Shown here one piece after another: positions 45,142-53,904 of a DNA stretch of 64,000 nucleotides. Within the stretch, counting starts at the first letter, position 1. Each line of letters begins with the position of its first letter. The stretch is from Pyxidicoccus sp. MSG2 (GTDB taxonomy: Bacteria; Myxococcota; Myxococcia; Myxococcales; Myxococcaceae). Under the pieces are notes generated by a model that saw nothing but the letters and a program-made list of their open reading frames with translations, did no database searches and was not told the DNA's origin. The position numbers and the translations under genes are program-made. Location: positions 6,032,001-6,096,000 of the forward strand of contig NZ_JAPNKC010000001.1 in assembly GCF_026626705.1 (NCBI RefSeq), given 5' to 3'.

Positions 45142-45972
45142 ATGCGCCAGAGCCTGCTGCTGTTCTTGGGAGCGTTGTTGCTGGGGGCCTGTGTCAGCGG
45201 ACGCACCGTGGAGGTGGGGCGCGAGCCGTCGCCGACGGGGGCCGTGTCGGAGGCGGAGTTCAAGGCGATGCACACGCTGCGTCCGGACGCGGCGCCGCCG
45301 CGCAAGGGGCAGGAGGTGGAGGTGGCGGGGACGAAGATGTACCTGAGCCTCCCCGAGGGTGCGAAGGGACCGCTGCCGGCCGTGCTCGTCATCCACGAGT
45401 GGTGGGGCCTCAACGAGCACATCCAGCACTGGGCGGACCGGCTGGCGGCGAACGGGTACGCGGCGCTGGCGGTGGACCTGTACGGCGGCAAGGTGGCCAC
45501 CACGCGGGACGAGGCGATGGCGCTGGTGAAGTCGGTGGACGCGGCGCGCGCGCTGGAGGTGCTGAAGGCCGCGCACGCCTTCCTCCAGAAGGACGAGCGC
45601 ATCCGGGCGGAGCGCACGGGGAGCATCGGCTGGTGCTTCGGGGGCGGCTGGTCTCTGCGTGCCGCCATGGCCCTGCCGGAACTGGACGCGGCGGTCCTCT
45701 ACTACGGCAACCCGGTGACGGACCCGAACGAGCTCGCCACCATCCACGCGGCGGTGCTGGGCATCTTCGGGACGAAGGACGCGTCCATTCCGCCGGAGAA
45801 GGTGGCGGAGTTCCGCCAGGCATTGGACACGGCGGGCGTGCGGCACCGCATCCTGGAGTTCGACGCGGAGCATGCCTTCGCCAACCCGTCCGGCGGCCGC
45901 TACGACGAGCACGCCGCGTCCACGGCCTGGCAGGAGACGTCCGCGTTCCTGGAGCAGTACCTGAAGCGCTGA
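45142..45972 (+). CDS. Dienelactone hydrolase family lipoprotein
   Basis: A 276-residue alpha/beta hydrolase attached by a predicted lipobox (LLGAC). The dienelactone hydrolase features are all visible: VLVIHEWWGLNEHIQ, the Cys nucleophile in GWCFGGG, Asp in GTKDASIP and His in DAEHAFANP. DLH enzymes open lactones or ester bonds; the lipoprotein form acts outside the cytoplasm. The ATG follows GGGAG by eight bases; a start at 45118 would add eight residues. It is the first of two consecutive alpha/beta hydrolases on this strand. Confidence 0.92.
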   Translation: MRQSLLLFLGALLLGACVSGRTVEVGREPSPTGAVSEAEFKAMHTLRPDAAPPRKGQEVEVAGTKMYLSLPEGAKGPLPAVLVIHEWWGLNEHIQHWADRLAANGYAALAVDLYGGKVATTRDEAMALVKSVDAARALEVLKAAHAFLQKDERIRAERTGSIGWCFGGGWSLRAAMALPELDAAVLYYGNPVTDPNELATIHAAVLGIFGTKDASIPPEKVAEFRQALDTAGVRHRILEFDAEHAFANPSGGRYDEHAASTAWQETSAFLEQYLKR

Positions 45973-46087
45973 GGCGCGGACCGGGGGCGAGGTGTTGGCC
46001 ACCTGTCCGATGGGAGCCGTGCCGCTCGGCCGCTGTTGCTCCCTGCCCCCGGGTCGGCTTGAAGGGCGGGCTCATCCTGGAGGGCAT

Positions 46088-47161
46088 GTGCTGAGGACTG
46101 GAGCGCGCGTCGCGGTGGGGCTGTGCCTGCTACTGGCCAGTGGCGTGGGGCGGGCAGCGGACGGAGGCGTGGCTCCTGCTTCGCGCGTCGAGGAGGTCAC
46201 CTTCCGCAGCGGGGACGTCACCCTCGCCGGGACGCTGTGGCTGCCGTCGGGCGTGGCACCCCGTGCGGCGGTGGTGCTGCTGCACGACGAGGACTCCGGG
46301 GCGCGGCTGTCGCCGGAGCCGTACCCGGCCTTCCTCGTCCAGCAGGGGCTCGCGGTGCTCACATATGACCGGCGGGGCGCCGGGCGCTCCTCGGGGGAGG
46401 GGCAGCCGTGGGTGGCCGGCATCGACGCGTGGGCGGACGACGGGCTCGCGGCGGCGAGGCTGCTCCGCGAGCGCACGGGCGTGCGCGACGTGGGGTTGAT
46501 GGGCTTCGGCCAGGGCGCCTGGGTGGCCCTCCACGCGGCGGCCCGCGCGCCCGACGTCGGCTTCCTGGTGCTGGTGTCCGGCGGTGGCGGTCCGCTATGG
46601 AAGCAGCAGGAGCACCGCCTGCGCAACGAGGCCCGCGCGAAGGGGCTCACCGGCCCGGAGGTGGTGGACCTGCAGGAGCACCTGGCCACGCTCCACGACG
46701 CGCGCCTCTATGCGCCCGAGCGCGAGGCGAAGGCGTTGAAGACGCTCGACTTCCAGCTCAAGCGGGCGAAGCGCCGACGGTGGTACGCGGTGTCGCCGCT
46801 GTCCCGCTTCGAGGAGCTGCCGCCGCCCCGCCTCCTGGAGGTGCAGCGCGGCGTGTGGCGCAACGTGCTGTCCCATGACTCCACGGAGGACCTGGGCCGG
46901 GTGCGCGTCCCGGTGCTCGCGCTGCTCGGCGAACTGGACGAGGTGACACCCACCCAGGCCACGGCGCGCGCGCTGTCGCAGCGGAACGCGCGGGACGCCG
47001 GGAGCGAGGCTCCGCGGGTGACGGTGAAGGTGCTGCGGGGCGCGGACCACCGGCTCGTGCTTCCGGCCGACGCGAAGCGGCCGGGTGTGGAGACGCTGGC
47101 GGAGGACGTATTCCCCACGCTGGAGGGGTGGCTGCGCGAGCGGGGCCCGGCCGCGCCGTGA
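46088..47161 (+). CDS. Exported alpha/beta hydrolase-fold protein without the Ser nucleophile
   Basis: A 357-residue exported protein with signal peptide (cleavage near GRA-ADG). It has the alpha/beta hydrolase fold of the esterase/acyl-peptidase type: VLLHDEDSGARL, YDRRGAGRSSGEG, and late Asp (LLGELDEVTP) and His (GADHRLVLP). The nucleophile elbow G-x-S-x-G reads GFGQG, so Ser is replaced by Gly141. Either the protein is catalytically silent or another residue serves. Expected functions for the family are ester or peptide hydrolysis. GTG start with GGAGGG six bases upstream. It ends one base before the convergent CAP gene. Confidence 0.85.
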   Translation: MLRTGARVAVGLCLLLASGVGRAADGGVAPASRVEEVTFRSGDVTLAGTLWLPSGVAPRAAVVLLHDEDSGARLSPEPYPAFLVQQGLAVLTYDRRGAGRSSGEGQPWVAGIDAWADDGLAAARLLRERTGVRDVGLMGFGQGAWVALHAAARAPDVGFLVLVSGGGGPLWKQQEHRLRNEARAKGLTGPEVVDLQEHLATLHDARLYAPEREAKALKTLDFQLKRAKRRRWYAVSPLSRFEELPPPRLLEVQRGVWRNVLSHDSTEDLGRVRVPVLALLGELDEVTPTQATARALSQRNARDAGSEAPRVTVKVLRGADHRLVLPADAKRPGVETLAEDVFPTLEGWLRERGPAAP

Positions 47162-47162
47162 G

Positions 47163-47747
47163 TCAGTACGGCCGCTGGCCGGTGTAGTTGCCGGGCGGCG
47201 CGTAGTTGCACACCCAGAACTGCCACTGCGTCACCTGCGAGCCGAAGGGCGAGTTCTTCGTGCACACCTGCGTGGCGCAGCCCACGCGCTCCGTGGCCCG
47301 CCACACCACCTGCGTGTAGTGGCCGCACTGCTTGCCCTCCGCGCAGGTGTTGCGCGCGTAGTCGTAGTACGCCACCTCGTCCACCCACGCCTTCACCACC
47401 CCCTGGGTATCCCAGTAGTCGAGCGTCGCCGCGGCGATGTTCTCCCCCAGGTTGCCGCGGTTGGCGTTGTGCTTGAACTCGCACTTCGCCGCGTGGTTCG
47501 TCGCGGTGGTCGCCGCGCCGGTGTCCCAGCCCAGCGGCTTCAACGCCGGGTCGGGCGTGGGCGTCTTCACCGCCGCCCGCGCCGCGTTGTGCGCGTCCAG
47601 CATGTCGCGGGCGAACAGGGGCAGCGTGCTCGGATCCGGGTCGGTGTCTTCGTCGTCCGGAGAGGACTCACCAGAATCACAGCCGGTGGCGAGCCACGGC
47701 ACCAGGAACCCGAGTGCCAGCAGGTATCGAAAGGAGGGGCGGGACAT
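47163..47747 (-). CDS. CAP (SCP/PR-1) domain lipoprotein 1
   Basis: A 194-residue predicted lipoprotein (lipobox LATGC), followed by a Asp-rich linker and a CAP domain with MLDAHNAARA, GENIAA, CGHYTQVVWR and VCNYAPPGN. Two Cys pairs likely stabilise it. CAP proteins bind lipids or sterols or act as proteases in eukaryotes; bacterial roles are mostly undefined. The metal-site His (HNAARA, GHYTQ) and Glu (GEN) are kept. It is the paralogue of the protein encoded about 400 bp away, and the two share the CAP gene arrangement around a 68-residue protein on the opposite strand. Confidence 0.88.
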   Translation of the reverse strand: MSRPSFRYLLALGFLVPWLATGCDSGESSPDDEDTDPDPSTLPLFARDMLDAHNAARAAVKTPTPDPALKPLGWDTGAATTATNHAAKCEFKHNANRGNLGENIAAATLDYWDTQGVVKAWVDEVAYYDYARNTCAEGKQCGHYTQVVWRATERVGCATQVCTKNSPFGSQVTQWQFWVCNYAPPGNYTGQRPY

Positions 47748-47936
47748 GGCTGGGATTATCCGTGCCCGCGCGTCTCCATGCACCCGGCCAGCGTCCCCCT
47801 CCCGAGGTATTGAACCGGGCGGAAAGTTCCAGGGCCCGGGGGCCGGGGCCGCGTCTGGAATCGTACGGCGGGGGAGGGGGAGGAGCGCGGGGGCCGGGAG
47901 CCTGTTAATCTCACCCTTCCGTACCGGAGGCCCCCC

Positions 47937-48143
47937 ATGAGCAAAGACCCCCCACAGAGCCGCGCGAGCAAGGTCTTCACCTCGCTCGAGGGCATGGACG
48001 AGTTCAGCGTCATGTCCATCGACCCGGATGCTCGGAAGCTGAAGGTCGAGCTGGAGGGCAAGCGTGCGGCCTCGGAGGGCCGGCCCGAGCCCGTCTCGGT
48101 CGGCGTCTTCTCGCGGTTGTTCCGCCGCCTCTTCCGCGGCTGA
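47937..48143 (+). CDS. 68-residue protein of unknown function
   Basis: A small cytoplasmic protein with GGAGG well placed before its ATG. It is hydrophilic with a central FSVMSIDPDARKLKVELEG strand-like stretch and a basic amphipathic end (SRLFRRLFRG) that could bind a membrane or nucleic acid. No family recognised. It lies on the plus strand between two CAP-domain paralogues on the minus strand, with its stop 11 bases from the end of the second. Real coding is supported by the ribosome-binding site and frame-consistent codon use; no functional claim is made. Confidence 0.6.
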   Translation: MSKDPPQSRASKVFTSLEGMDEFSVMSIDPDARKLKVELEGKRAASEGRPEPVSVGVFSRLFRRLFRG

Positions 48144-48153
48144 GGCCCCCGTT

Positions 48154-48774
48154 TCAGAAGGGGCGCTTGCCCACCCAGTTGCCCGGCGGCGTGTAGTTGC
48201 ACACCCAGTTCTGCCACGTGGGGAACTGCGAGCCGAAGGGCGAGTTCTTGTTGCACATCACCGTGGCGCACCCCACCGCGCCCGTCTCCCGCCACACCAC
48301 CTGCGTGTAGTGGCCGCACACCTTGCCCTTCTTGCAGGTGATGCGCGTGAAGTCGTAGTCCACCGCCTCGTCCGCCCAGCTCTTCACCACGTCGGCCGTG
48401 CTCCACGCGTCGGGCGTGGCGGCGGCGAGGTTCTCCCCGAAGTCACCCCGGTCCGGGTTGTGCTCGAACTTGCATTGCTTCGCCCAGGACGCGGCCTTCT
48501 TCGCGGCCTCGTCGGACCAGGTGAGGGGCGGCAGCGCGACCTTCGGCGTGGGTCTGGCCTGCGCGCGCGCCTGGTTGTGCGCCGCCAGCATGTCTCGCGC
48601 GAAGTCCTTCGGCGTGGGCAGTCCGGTGCGAGCGGGGGCCTTCTCCCGCGAGGCCGGCGCCGCCTGTCTCGGCGCCACCTGCCGCGGGTTGCTCCGGCGC
48701 GTCGGGCCGCAGCCGAGCAGCGGGGTGAGGAGGAGCAGGGCGGACCAGCGGAAGCAGCGCGAAGACGGAGCCAT
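48154..48774 (-). CDS. CAP (SCP/PR-1) domain lipoprotein 2
   Basis: A 206-residue predicted lipoprotein (lipobox LLGC) with an Arg/Ala/Pro-rich linker and a CAP domain: MLAAHNQARA, GENLAAATPDAW, CGHYTQVVWRETGAVGC, SPFGSQ and VCNYTPPGNWVG. It is about half-identical over the domain to CAP lipoprotein 1 and keeps the same cysteines, so the two are a recent duplicate pair with the 68-residue gene between them. No Shine-Dalgarno sequence precedes the ATG. Role unknown; CAP domains commonly bind hydrophobic ligands. Confidence 0.88.
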   Translation of the reverse strand: MAPSSRCFRWSALLLLTPLLGCGPTRRSNPRQVAPRQAAPASREKAPARTGLPTPKDFARDMLAAHNQARAQARPTPKVALPPLTWSDEAAKKAASWAKQCKFEHNPDRGDFGENLAAATPDAWSTADVVKSWADEAVDYDFTRITCKKGKVCGHYTQVVWRETGAVGCATVMCNKNSPFGSQFPTWQNWVCNYTPPGNWVGKRPF

Positions 48775-48890
48775 GGGGCGCGATGATGCGCCAGGACGCC
48801 CCGCGCCTGCATGGGAACCGTGCGCGCCGGGCCGGGCGGGACGTGCAGGGGCCGGCCGCACGCCTGCTCTCGCCGGCACGGCCCCTCTGA

Positions 48891-50234
48891 CTACGCCGTG
48901 AGGCCCGTCAGCGGGCCGGTGCCGTTGTCCCCGAAGGTGGTGACGTTGGGCACGCCCATGGCCTGCATCAGGGAGATGTACAGGTTGGCGAGCGGCACGG
49001 CGCTGTAGCGGACGTGCCGGCCCGGGGTGAGCGCCCCGCCGCCGCTGCCGCCGATGAGGATGGGCAGGTTCTTGTGCTCGTGCGAGTTGCCGTCCGCGAT
49101 TTCGCTGGAGAAGTACACCATCGAGTTGTCGAGCAGCGTCTTCCCGTCCCCCTCCTGGATGCCCTTCATGCGCTCCAGGAGGTACGCGTACTGCTCCACC
49201 TCCCACCGGTCGATGGTGGCGAGCGCGTCGTAGTTGGCCTGCACCTTCTGGTGGTGCGAGTACGTGTGGTGCCCGCCGCTCAAGCCGAGGAAGCCGTACA
49301 CCTTGGGGCTGCGCGCGTTGGCCAGCATGAAGGTGGCCACGCGGGTGAGGTCGCACTGGAAGGCGAGGACGATGAGGTCCATCATCGCCTTCGTCTTCAC
49401 GCGCGGGTCCTCGTTGTCGGCCGGCACGGTGCCCGGGTTGCACGACGGACCGTCCACTTCAATCGCCTCCACCTGCTTCTCCAGGTCGCGCACGCTGGTG
49501 AAGTACTCGTCCAGCTTGCGCAGGTCCGAGGCGCCCAGTTGCGTCTTCAGCGTGGTGGCGTCGTCGCGTACGAAGTCGATGATGCTCTTGCCGTACGCGC
49601 GGCGCTTGTCCACCGTGGCCTGGGTGGCGTTCGGGTCGAAGCCCGCGAAGAGCCGGTCGAACACCGACTTGGGGTGCGTTTCTTTAGCCACCGGCGTGCG
49701 GGGTCCGGCCCAGGCGATGTTGTTGGCGTACGGGCAGGCATAGCCGGAGTCGCAGTTGCCAATGCCCTTGCCGGCGTCGTTGCCCAACTCCAGTGAAGGG
49801 AAGCGGGTGGCCTTCTGCGCCGCCAGGTGGTTGGCGATGACCTGGTCCATGGAGATGCCCGCGTGGAAGTCGGTGCCCTCCGTCTTGAAGGCCTTGGCGC
49901 AGCTCAGGAAGGCGGCGGTGGCGGCGGCGTGGTGGCCGTCGCCGTCCGGGCGGCCCGGTTCATTGGCGAGCCCGCTGAGGACGAGCACGTTGTCCTTCAC
50001 CGCGGCCAGCGGTGCCAGCGTGGGCGTCAGCTCCCAGGTGGCGCCGGTGCCCGTGGGCGTCCACTTGGGCATGTGGATGCCATTGGGCGTGTAGAAGACA
50101 GCGAAGCGCCGGGGCGCGGAGCCGGTGGCCGCCCGGGCCGTCGCGGGCACCATCTGTTCCAGCACGGGGAGCGCCATCAGCGCCCCCGCGCCACGCAGGA
50201 GGGTTCTCCGGGAGAGTTGGAACTTCTTGCTCAT
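48891..50234 (-). CDS. DUF1552 family Tat-exported protein
   Basis: A 447-residue protein with a twin-arginine signal (SRRTLLRGAGALMALP) and the DUF1552 pattern: PRRFAVFYTPNGIHMPKWTP, LSGLANEP, HHAAATAAFL, SLELGND, then SGGHHTYSHHQ and YFSSEIADGNSHEHKNLPILIGGSGGG. DUF1552 proteins are structurally related to the alkaline-phosphatase/sulfatase-like DUF1501 family, are found in planctomycetes and myxobacteria, and are encoded beside DUF1592-type cytochromes. Function is not established. Its ATG overlaps the DUF1592 stop by four bases, so the two are translationally coupled. Confidence 0.93.
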   Translation of the reverse strand: MSKKFQLSRRTLLRGAGALMALPVLEQMVPATARAATGSAPRRFAVFYTPNGIHMPKWTPTGTGATWELTPTLAPLAAVKDNVLVLSGLANEPGRPDGDGHHAAATAAFLSCAKAFKTEGTDFHAGISMDQVIANHLAAQKATRFPSLELGNDAGKGIGNCDSGYACPYANNIAWAGPRTPVAKETHPKSVFDRLFAGFDPNATQATVDKRRAYGKSIIDFVRDDATTLKTQLGASDLRKLDEYFTSVRDLEKQVEAIEVDGPSCNPGTVPADNEDPRVKTKAMMDLIVLAFQCDLTRVATFMLANARSPKVYGFLGLSGGHHTYSHHQKVQANYDALATIDRWEVEQYAYLLERMKGIQEGDGKTLLDNSMVYFSSEIADGNSHEHKNLPILIGGSGGGALTPGRHVRYSAVPLANLYISLMQAMGVPNVTTFGDNGTGPLTGLTA

Positions 50235-51946
50235 GGCTGCTGGGCCTCCGTCCCGCCGCGACGCATGGTGAAGTGCTCGCTGAGGACGATGCTGAGGATG
50301 TAGTCACTGAGTCGGCCGCCGCTGGCCTCCGCCGTGGCGGCGATTTCCCTCACCGCGCACGCGTCGTCCGGCTTCATGCCTCGGCCGAGCGCGTAGGTGA
50401 GCAGGTGCTCGGTGAGGCACGAGGGCAGCTTCGGGTCGTCCTTCACGAAGCGCCGCATGTCCTCGCCGCCGCGCAGCACGGTGCCGTTGGGCAGCTCGCC
50501 CGTGGGGTCCACCGGCGCGCCGCTGACCTCCTTCAGCCGCCAGCGGCCGATGGGGTCATAGTTCTCCAGCGCCAGGCCCAGCGGGTCCATCATCCGGTGG
50601 CAGCCCGCGCAGGCAGGCTGGCTGCGGTGCTGCGCCATGCGCTCGCGCATCGTCTGGTTCGGGTCCACCGCCGGCGGCAGGTTCTCCACGTCGGGCGGCG
50701 GCGGTGGCGGCGCGGCGCACAACATCTGCTCCAGCACCCAGACGCCGCGCTGTACTGGCGAGGTCCGGTCCGGGTTGGAGGTGACGGTGAGCAGCGAGCC
50801 CTGGCCGAAGATGCCCTGGCGCTCCGGGTGGCCGGTGAGGTCCACGCGCACGGGCGTGCGGCTGCCCGGCTTCGGCAGGCCGTAATGCACCGCCAGCGTG
50901 TCATTCACGTACGTGAAGGGCGCGTCCACCAGGTCCTTCAGCTTGTAGTCACCGGTGATGAAGTCGCGGAAGACGAGCTGCGTCTCCTGGCGCATGGCCG
51001 CGCGCAAATCCTCGTTGAAGGCGCCGTAGAGCGTCAGGTCCGGCTCCGCCGAGTCCAGCGCGCGCGTGTAGAGCCACTGGCCCGCGAAGTTCTCCACCAG
51101 GGCGTTGGACTTCGGGTCCGCGAGCATGCGGCGCACCTGGGCCTCGAGCTCCTCGGGCTTGCCCAGCTTTCCCGCCTCGGCGGCGGCGAGGAGCTGCTCG
51201 TCCGGCATGCTGCTCCACAGGAAGTAGGAGAGCCGGCTCGCCAGCTCCACGTCGGAGAGCCGGTGCGGCTTGGAGTCGCCGGGCGCCGGGTCCTTCTCCA
51301 CGCGGAAGAGGAAGTGCGGCGACACCAGCACCGAGCGCAGCGCCAGCTTCACGCCCGCCTCCGGCCCGTCGCCGTACGTCTTCGCCAGCGCGACGAAGCC
51401 CACCAGTCGCTCCACCTCCGCGGGCGTCACCGGCCGGCGCCAGGCGCGGCGGGCGAAGCGGGAGAGGATGTCCCGGGCGCAGGGCTCGGGGTTCGTCGCG
51501 GTCAGCGTGCAGGTGCCGAAGGCCCCCTTCGTCCAGGCCGTCTCCACCAGCTTCTCCGCCGCGGTGGAGTACTTCTCCATCAGCAGCGGGGACATGCTGA
51601 GCACGTCCGCGTTGTTGTCGAAGCCGTAGCCGTGGTCGTCCGTCGGGAAGTCGCGGGCCGGCCGGGTGGTGTCGCCCAGCAGGTCCCTCACGGTGGCGTC
51701 GTACTCGGCGCGGTTGAGGCGGTGCAGGGTGATGCGGCCCGGGTCCTTCGCGGCGTCCTTGCACTCGTCGTTCTGCTGCTGGGGTTCGTCGTCGGGCGGC
51801 GGTGGAGTGTCCAGGCCTGGAAGGTCCTCGCCGGGGAGGACCCGGGCCTGGGGAAGACTGTCTCCATTGCAGCCGGCGAGCAGCAGCGCGCAACCCGCGC
51901 CCGCCAGCAACCGCCAGCTCCGTCCTCTTGGAAGCCTGGGTGTCAC
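50231..51946 (-). CDS. DUF1587/1595/1592/1588/1585 mono-haem cytochrome-like lipoprotein
   Basis: A 571-residue predicted lipoprotein (lipobox LLAGC) that contains in order DUF1587 (RITLHRLNRAEYDATVRDLL, about 55), DUF1595 (RDILSRFARRAWRRPVTP, about 145), DUF1592 (LSDVELASRLSYFLWSSMPD), DUF1588 (RQGIFGQGSLLTVTSNPDRT) and DUF1585 (C-terminal). A haem c motif CAGCH occurs near residue 455. This is the planctomycete-type cytochrome-related protein with unknown substrate. The GTG start is chosen for GGAGGGGG upstream; an ATG at 51982 is possible. Co-transcribed with the DUF1552 gene. Confidence 0.93.
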   Translation of the reverse strand: MTPRLPRGRSWRLLAGAGCALLLAGCNGDSLPQARVLPGEDLPGLDTPPPPDDEPQQQNDECKDAAKDPGRITLHRLNRAEYDATVRDLLGDTTRPARDFPTDDHGYGFDNNADVLSMSPLLMEKYSTAAEKLVETAWTKGAFGTCTLTATNPEPCARDILSRFARRAWRRPVTPAEVERLVGFVALAKTYGDGPEAGVKLALRSVLVSPHFLFRVEKDPAPGDSKPHRLSDVELASRLSYFLWSSMPDEQLLAAAEAGKLGKPEELEAQVRRMLADPKSNALVENFAGQWLYTRALDSAEPDLTLYGAFNEDLRAAMRQETQLVFRDFITGDYKLKDLVDAPFTYVNDTLAVHYGLPKPGSRTPVRVDLTGHPERQGIFGQGSLLTVTSNPDRTSPVQRGVWVLEQMLCAAPPPPPPDVENLPPAVDPNQTMRERMAQHRSQPACAGCHRMMDPLGLALENYDPIGRWRLKEVSGAPVDPTGELPNGTVLRGGEDMRRFVKDDPKLPSCLTEHLLTYALGRGMKPDDACAVREIAATAEASGGRLSDYILSIVLSEHFTMRRGGTEAQQP

Positions 51947-52252
51947 GTCCCTACCCCCTCCACACTCGCCACGCGCCCCCATGCCGCGGCGCCGCCCGGA
52001 GGAAAGCAAGACGCTCACCAACGCCAGGTGCGGAGTGGTGGACGGCTCCAGGTGGGCGGGGGCAGGCTGACGTCCGGAATCCACCAGCGTCTGGGTGGCC
52101 CCGAGGGGGTGGGAGGGAAAGGGTTTTCCCCAGGTGGGAAGGCTCCGTGTGGGGACGGGCTCCGCACGGCTGGTGCCCTCCCGGCCAGGTGGGGCCCATG
52201 CAGGGCGGGCGGGGAGGACACACCGTTGATGAGGGGCGCAGAGGGACAGGAC
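51947..52252. other. Divergent intergenic region, G-rich
   Basis: A 306-bp spacer between the DUF1592 gene and the ATPase gene with several GGTGGG/GGGCGGG runs on the plus strand and one short inverted repeat (GGGAAA-gggt-TTTCCC at 52115-52130). No gene seen; promoters for both flanking genes are expected here. Confidence 0.4.
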
Positions 52253-53872
52253 ATGACACCGCGTGCCGATGCCGTCGCTGACGACTTCCAGTTGCTGGTG
52301 GGCGTGCTCCCCGGCCCCCTGCAGGCGGCGGTGCGAGCGCTGCCGTCCCAGCAGGTGCTCGAGGTGGTGATGGACCTGGGCCGCCCGCCCGAGGCGCGAC
52401 TGGTGGACCGGGTGGAGCCGTTGCGCGAGGAGCCGGTGCTCCGGGAGGACCTGGAGCACGTACTGGCGCAGGTGGGGCCTCCGGGGGACGACAACCGCGC
52501 GGGGATTGAGCGGACGCTGCATCGCGTGTCCGCCATCCGCAACCGCAAGGGCAAGGTGGTGGGGCTGACGCTGCGGGTGGGGCGCGCCATCTACGGCACC
52601 ATCGACATGCTGAAGGACCTCATCGGCTCCGGGCGCAACATCCTGTTGCTGGGGCGGCCGGGCGTGGGGAAGACGACGAAGCTGCGCGAGGTGGCCCGCG
52701 TGCTGGCGGATGATTTGCGCAAGCGCGTCATGGTGGTGGACACGTCGAACGAGATTGGCGGGGACGGGGACGTGCCTCACCCGGGCATCGGCACCGCGCG
52801 GCGGATGCAGGTGTCGCGGCCGGACCGGCAGCACGACGTGATGATTGAAGCCGTGGAGAACCACATGCCGGAGGCCATCATCGTCGACGAGATTGGCACG
52901 TCGGCGGAGGCCGCGGCGGCGCGGACGATTGCGGAGCGCGGCGTGCAGTTGGTGGCCACGGCGCACGGCAACACGCTGGAGAACCTGGTGCTGAACCCCA
53001 CGCTGTCGGACCTCGTGGGCGGCGTGCACACGGTGACGCTGAGCGACGAGGAGGCCCGGCGGCGTCACACGCAGAAGACCATCAGCGAGCGCAAGGCGCC
53101 GCCCACGTTCGACATCGTGGTGGAGATGGTGAGCCGGGACGAGGTGCTGGTGCACCCGGACACGGCGGAGTCGGTGGACCGGCTGCTGGCGGGACAGGCC
53201 GTGGGAGGCGAGCGCCGGAAGCAGGACGTGGACTCGGGTCAGGTGGAGGTGGAGGCGGTGAAGGCGGCGCCGCCGTCACTGCCCGCGCTGCGGCCGGGGC
53301 GCACGGCGGGGCCCGGCGTGCGCGGGGCGGAGAACGTCACCGCGCGGATTCCCGGCCTGGGCGGGACGACGAAGGTGTACGCGCACGCGGTGAGCCGGGA
53401 CTTGCTGGAGAAGGTGCTGCGCGAGCTGGCGGTGGACGTGCGGATGGTGAGCCGGCTGGACGCGGCGGACCTGGTGGTGACGCTGCGCTCGCGGGCGAAT
53501 GACCCGAGGCTGCGGCGCATGACGGAGAAGTCGGGAGCGCGGGTGGAGGTGGTGAAGCGCAACAGCTCCTCGGAGCTGCGCCGGGTGCTGAAGACGGCCT
53601 TCCACGTGGTGGAGGGCGTGGACGAGGACCAGGTCCGCGAGGCCGTGACGGAGGTGGAGCACGCGATTGAGCGGGTGCTCAGCGAGGGCGTGTCGGTGCC
53701 GCTGGCGCCGAGGCCGCCGAGGCTGCGCAAGCTGCAGCACCGGCTGGTGAGCCGCTACCACCTGGAGGCGGTGAGCCACGGCAGCGAGCCGGTGCGGCAC
53801 CTGACCATCTACCCCGTGGGCGCGGAGGTGGAGGCCGCGCTCGCACAGGAGGAGGCCGAGGGGACGGCGTGA
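52253..53872 (+). CDS. SpoIIIAA/Ycf45-like AAA ATPase with R3H domain
   Basis: A 539-residue cytoplasmic protein. An N-terminal helical region (1-100) leads into a P-loop ATPase with Walker A GRPGVGKTT near residue 140 and Walker B MPEAIIVDEIG, similar to stage III sporulation protein AA and chloroplast Ycf45. The C-terminal half ends with an R3H-like nucleic-acid-binding segment (RLRKLQHRLVSRYHLEAVSHGSEPVRHLTIYP). Members bind single-stranded nucleic acid; the physiological role is unclear. The ATG at 52253 follows GAGGG by seven bases; an in-frame ATG at 52229 is possible. Myxobacteria sporulate by a different route, so a spore role should not be assumed. Confidence 0.88.
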   Translation: MTPRADAVADDFQLLVGVLPGPLQAAVRALPSQQVLEVVMDLGRPPEARLVDRVEPLREEPVLREDLEHVLAQVGPPGDDNRAGIERTLHRVSAIRNRKGKVVGLTLRVGRAIYGTIDMLKDLIGSGRNILLLGRPGVGKTTKLREVARVLADDLRKRVMVVDTSNEIGGDGDVPHPGIGTARRMQVSRPDRQHDVMIEAVENHMPEAIIVDEIGTSAEAAAARTIAERGVQLVATAHGNTLENLVLNPTLSDLVGGVHTVTLSDEEARRRHTQKTISERKAPPTFDIVVEMVSRDEVLVHPDTAESVDRLLAGQAVGGERRKQDVDSGQVEVEAVKAAPPSLPALRPGRTAGPGVRGAENVTARIPGLGGTTKVYAHAVSRDLLEKVLRELAVDVRMVSRLDAADLVVTLRSRANDPRLRRMTEKSGARVEVVKRNSSSELRRVLKTAFHVVEGVDEDQVREAVTEVEHAIERVLSEGVSVPLAPRPPRLRKLQHRLVSRYHLEAVSHGSEPVRHLTIYPVGAEVEAALAQEEAEGTA

Positions 53873-53886
53873 GCCACCGTCCCCTC
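53858..53886. terminator. Hairpin spanning the ATPase stop codon
   Basis: Perfect 10-bp stem GAGGGGACGG/CCGTCCCCTC with a 9-base loop that contains the stop codon. It lies between convergent genes and lacks a U-tract. Confidence 0.6.
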
Positions 53887-53904
53887 AGCGAGTAGAGACG
53901 CGCG

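Noticed and set aside
50012-52252. Upstream extension of the SpoIIIAA-like gene
   Set aside because: It runs antisense through the DUF1592/DUF1552 genes, which are well supported.
53239-53730. Minus-strand frames opposite the ATPase/R3H gene
   Set aside because: They are shadows of the P-loop and R3H coding region.
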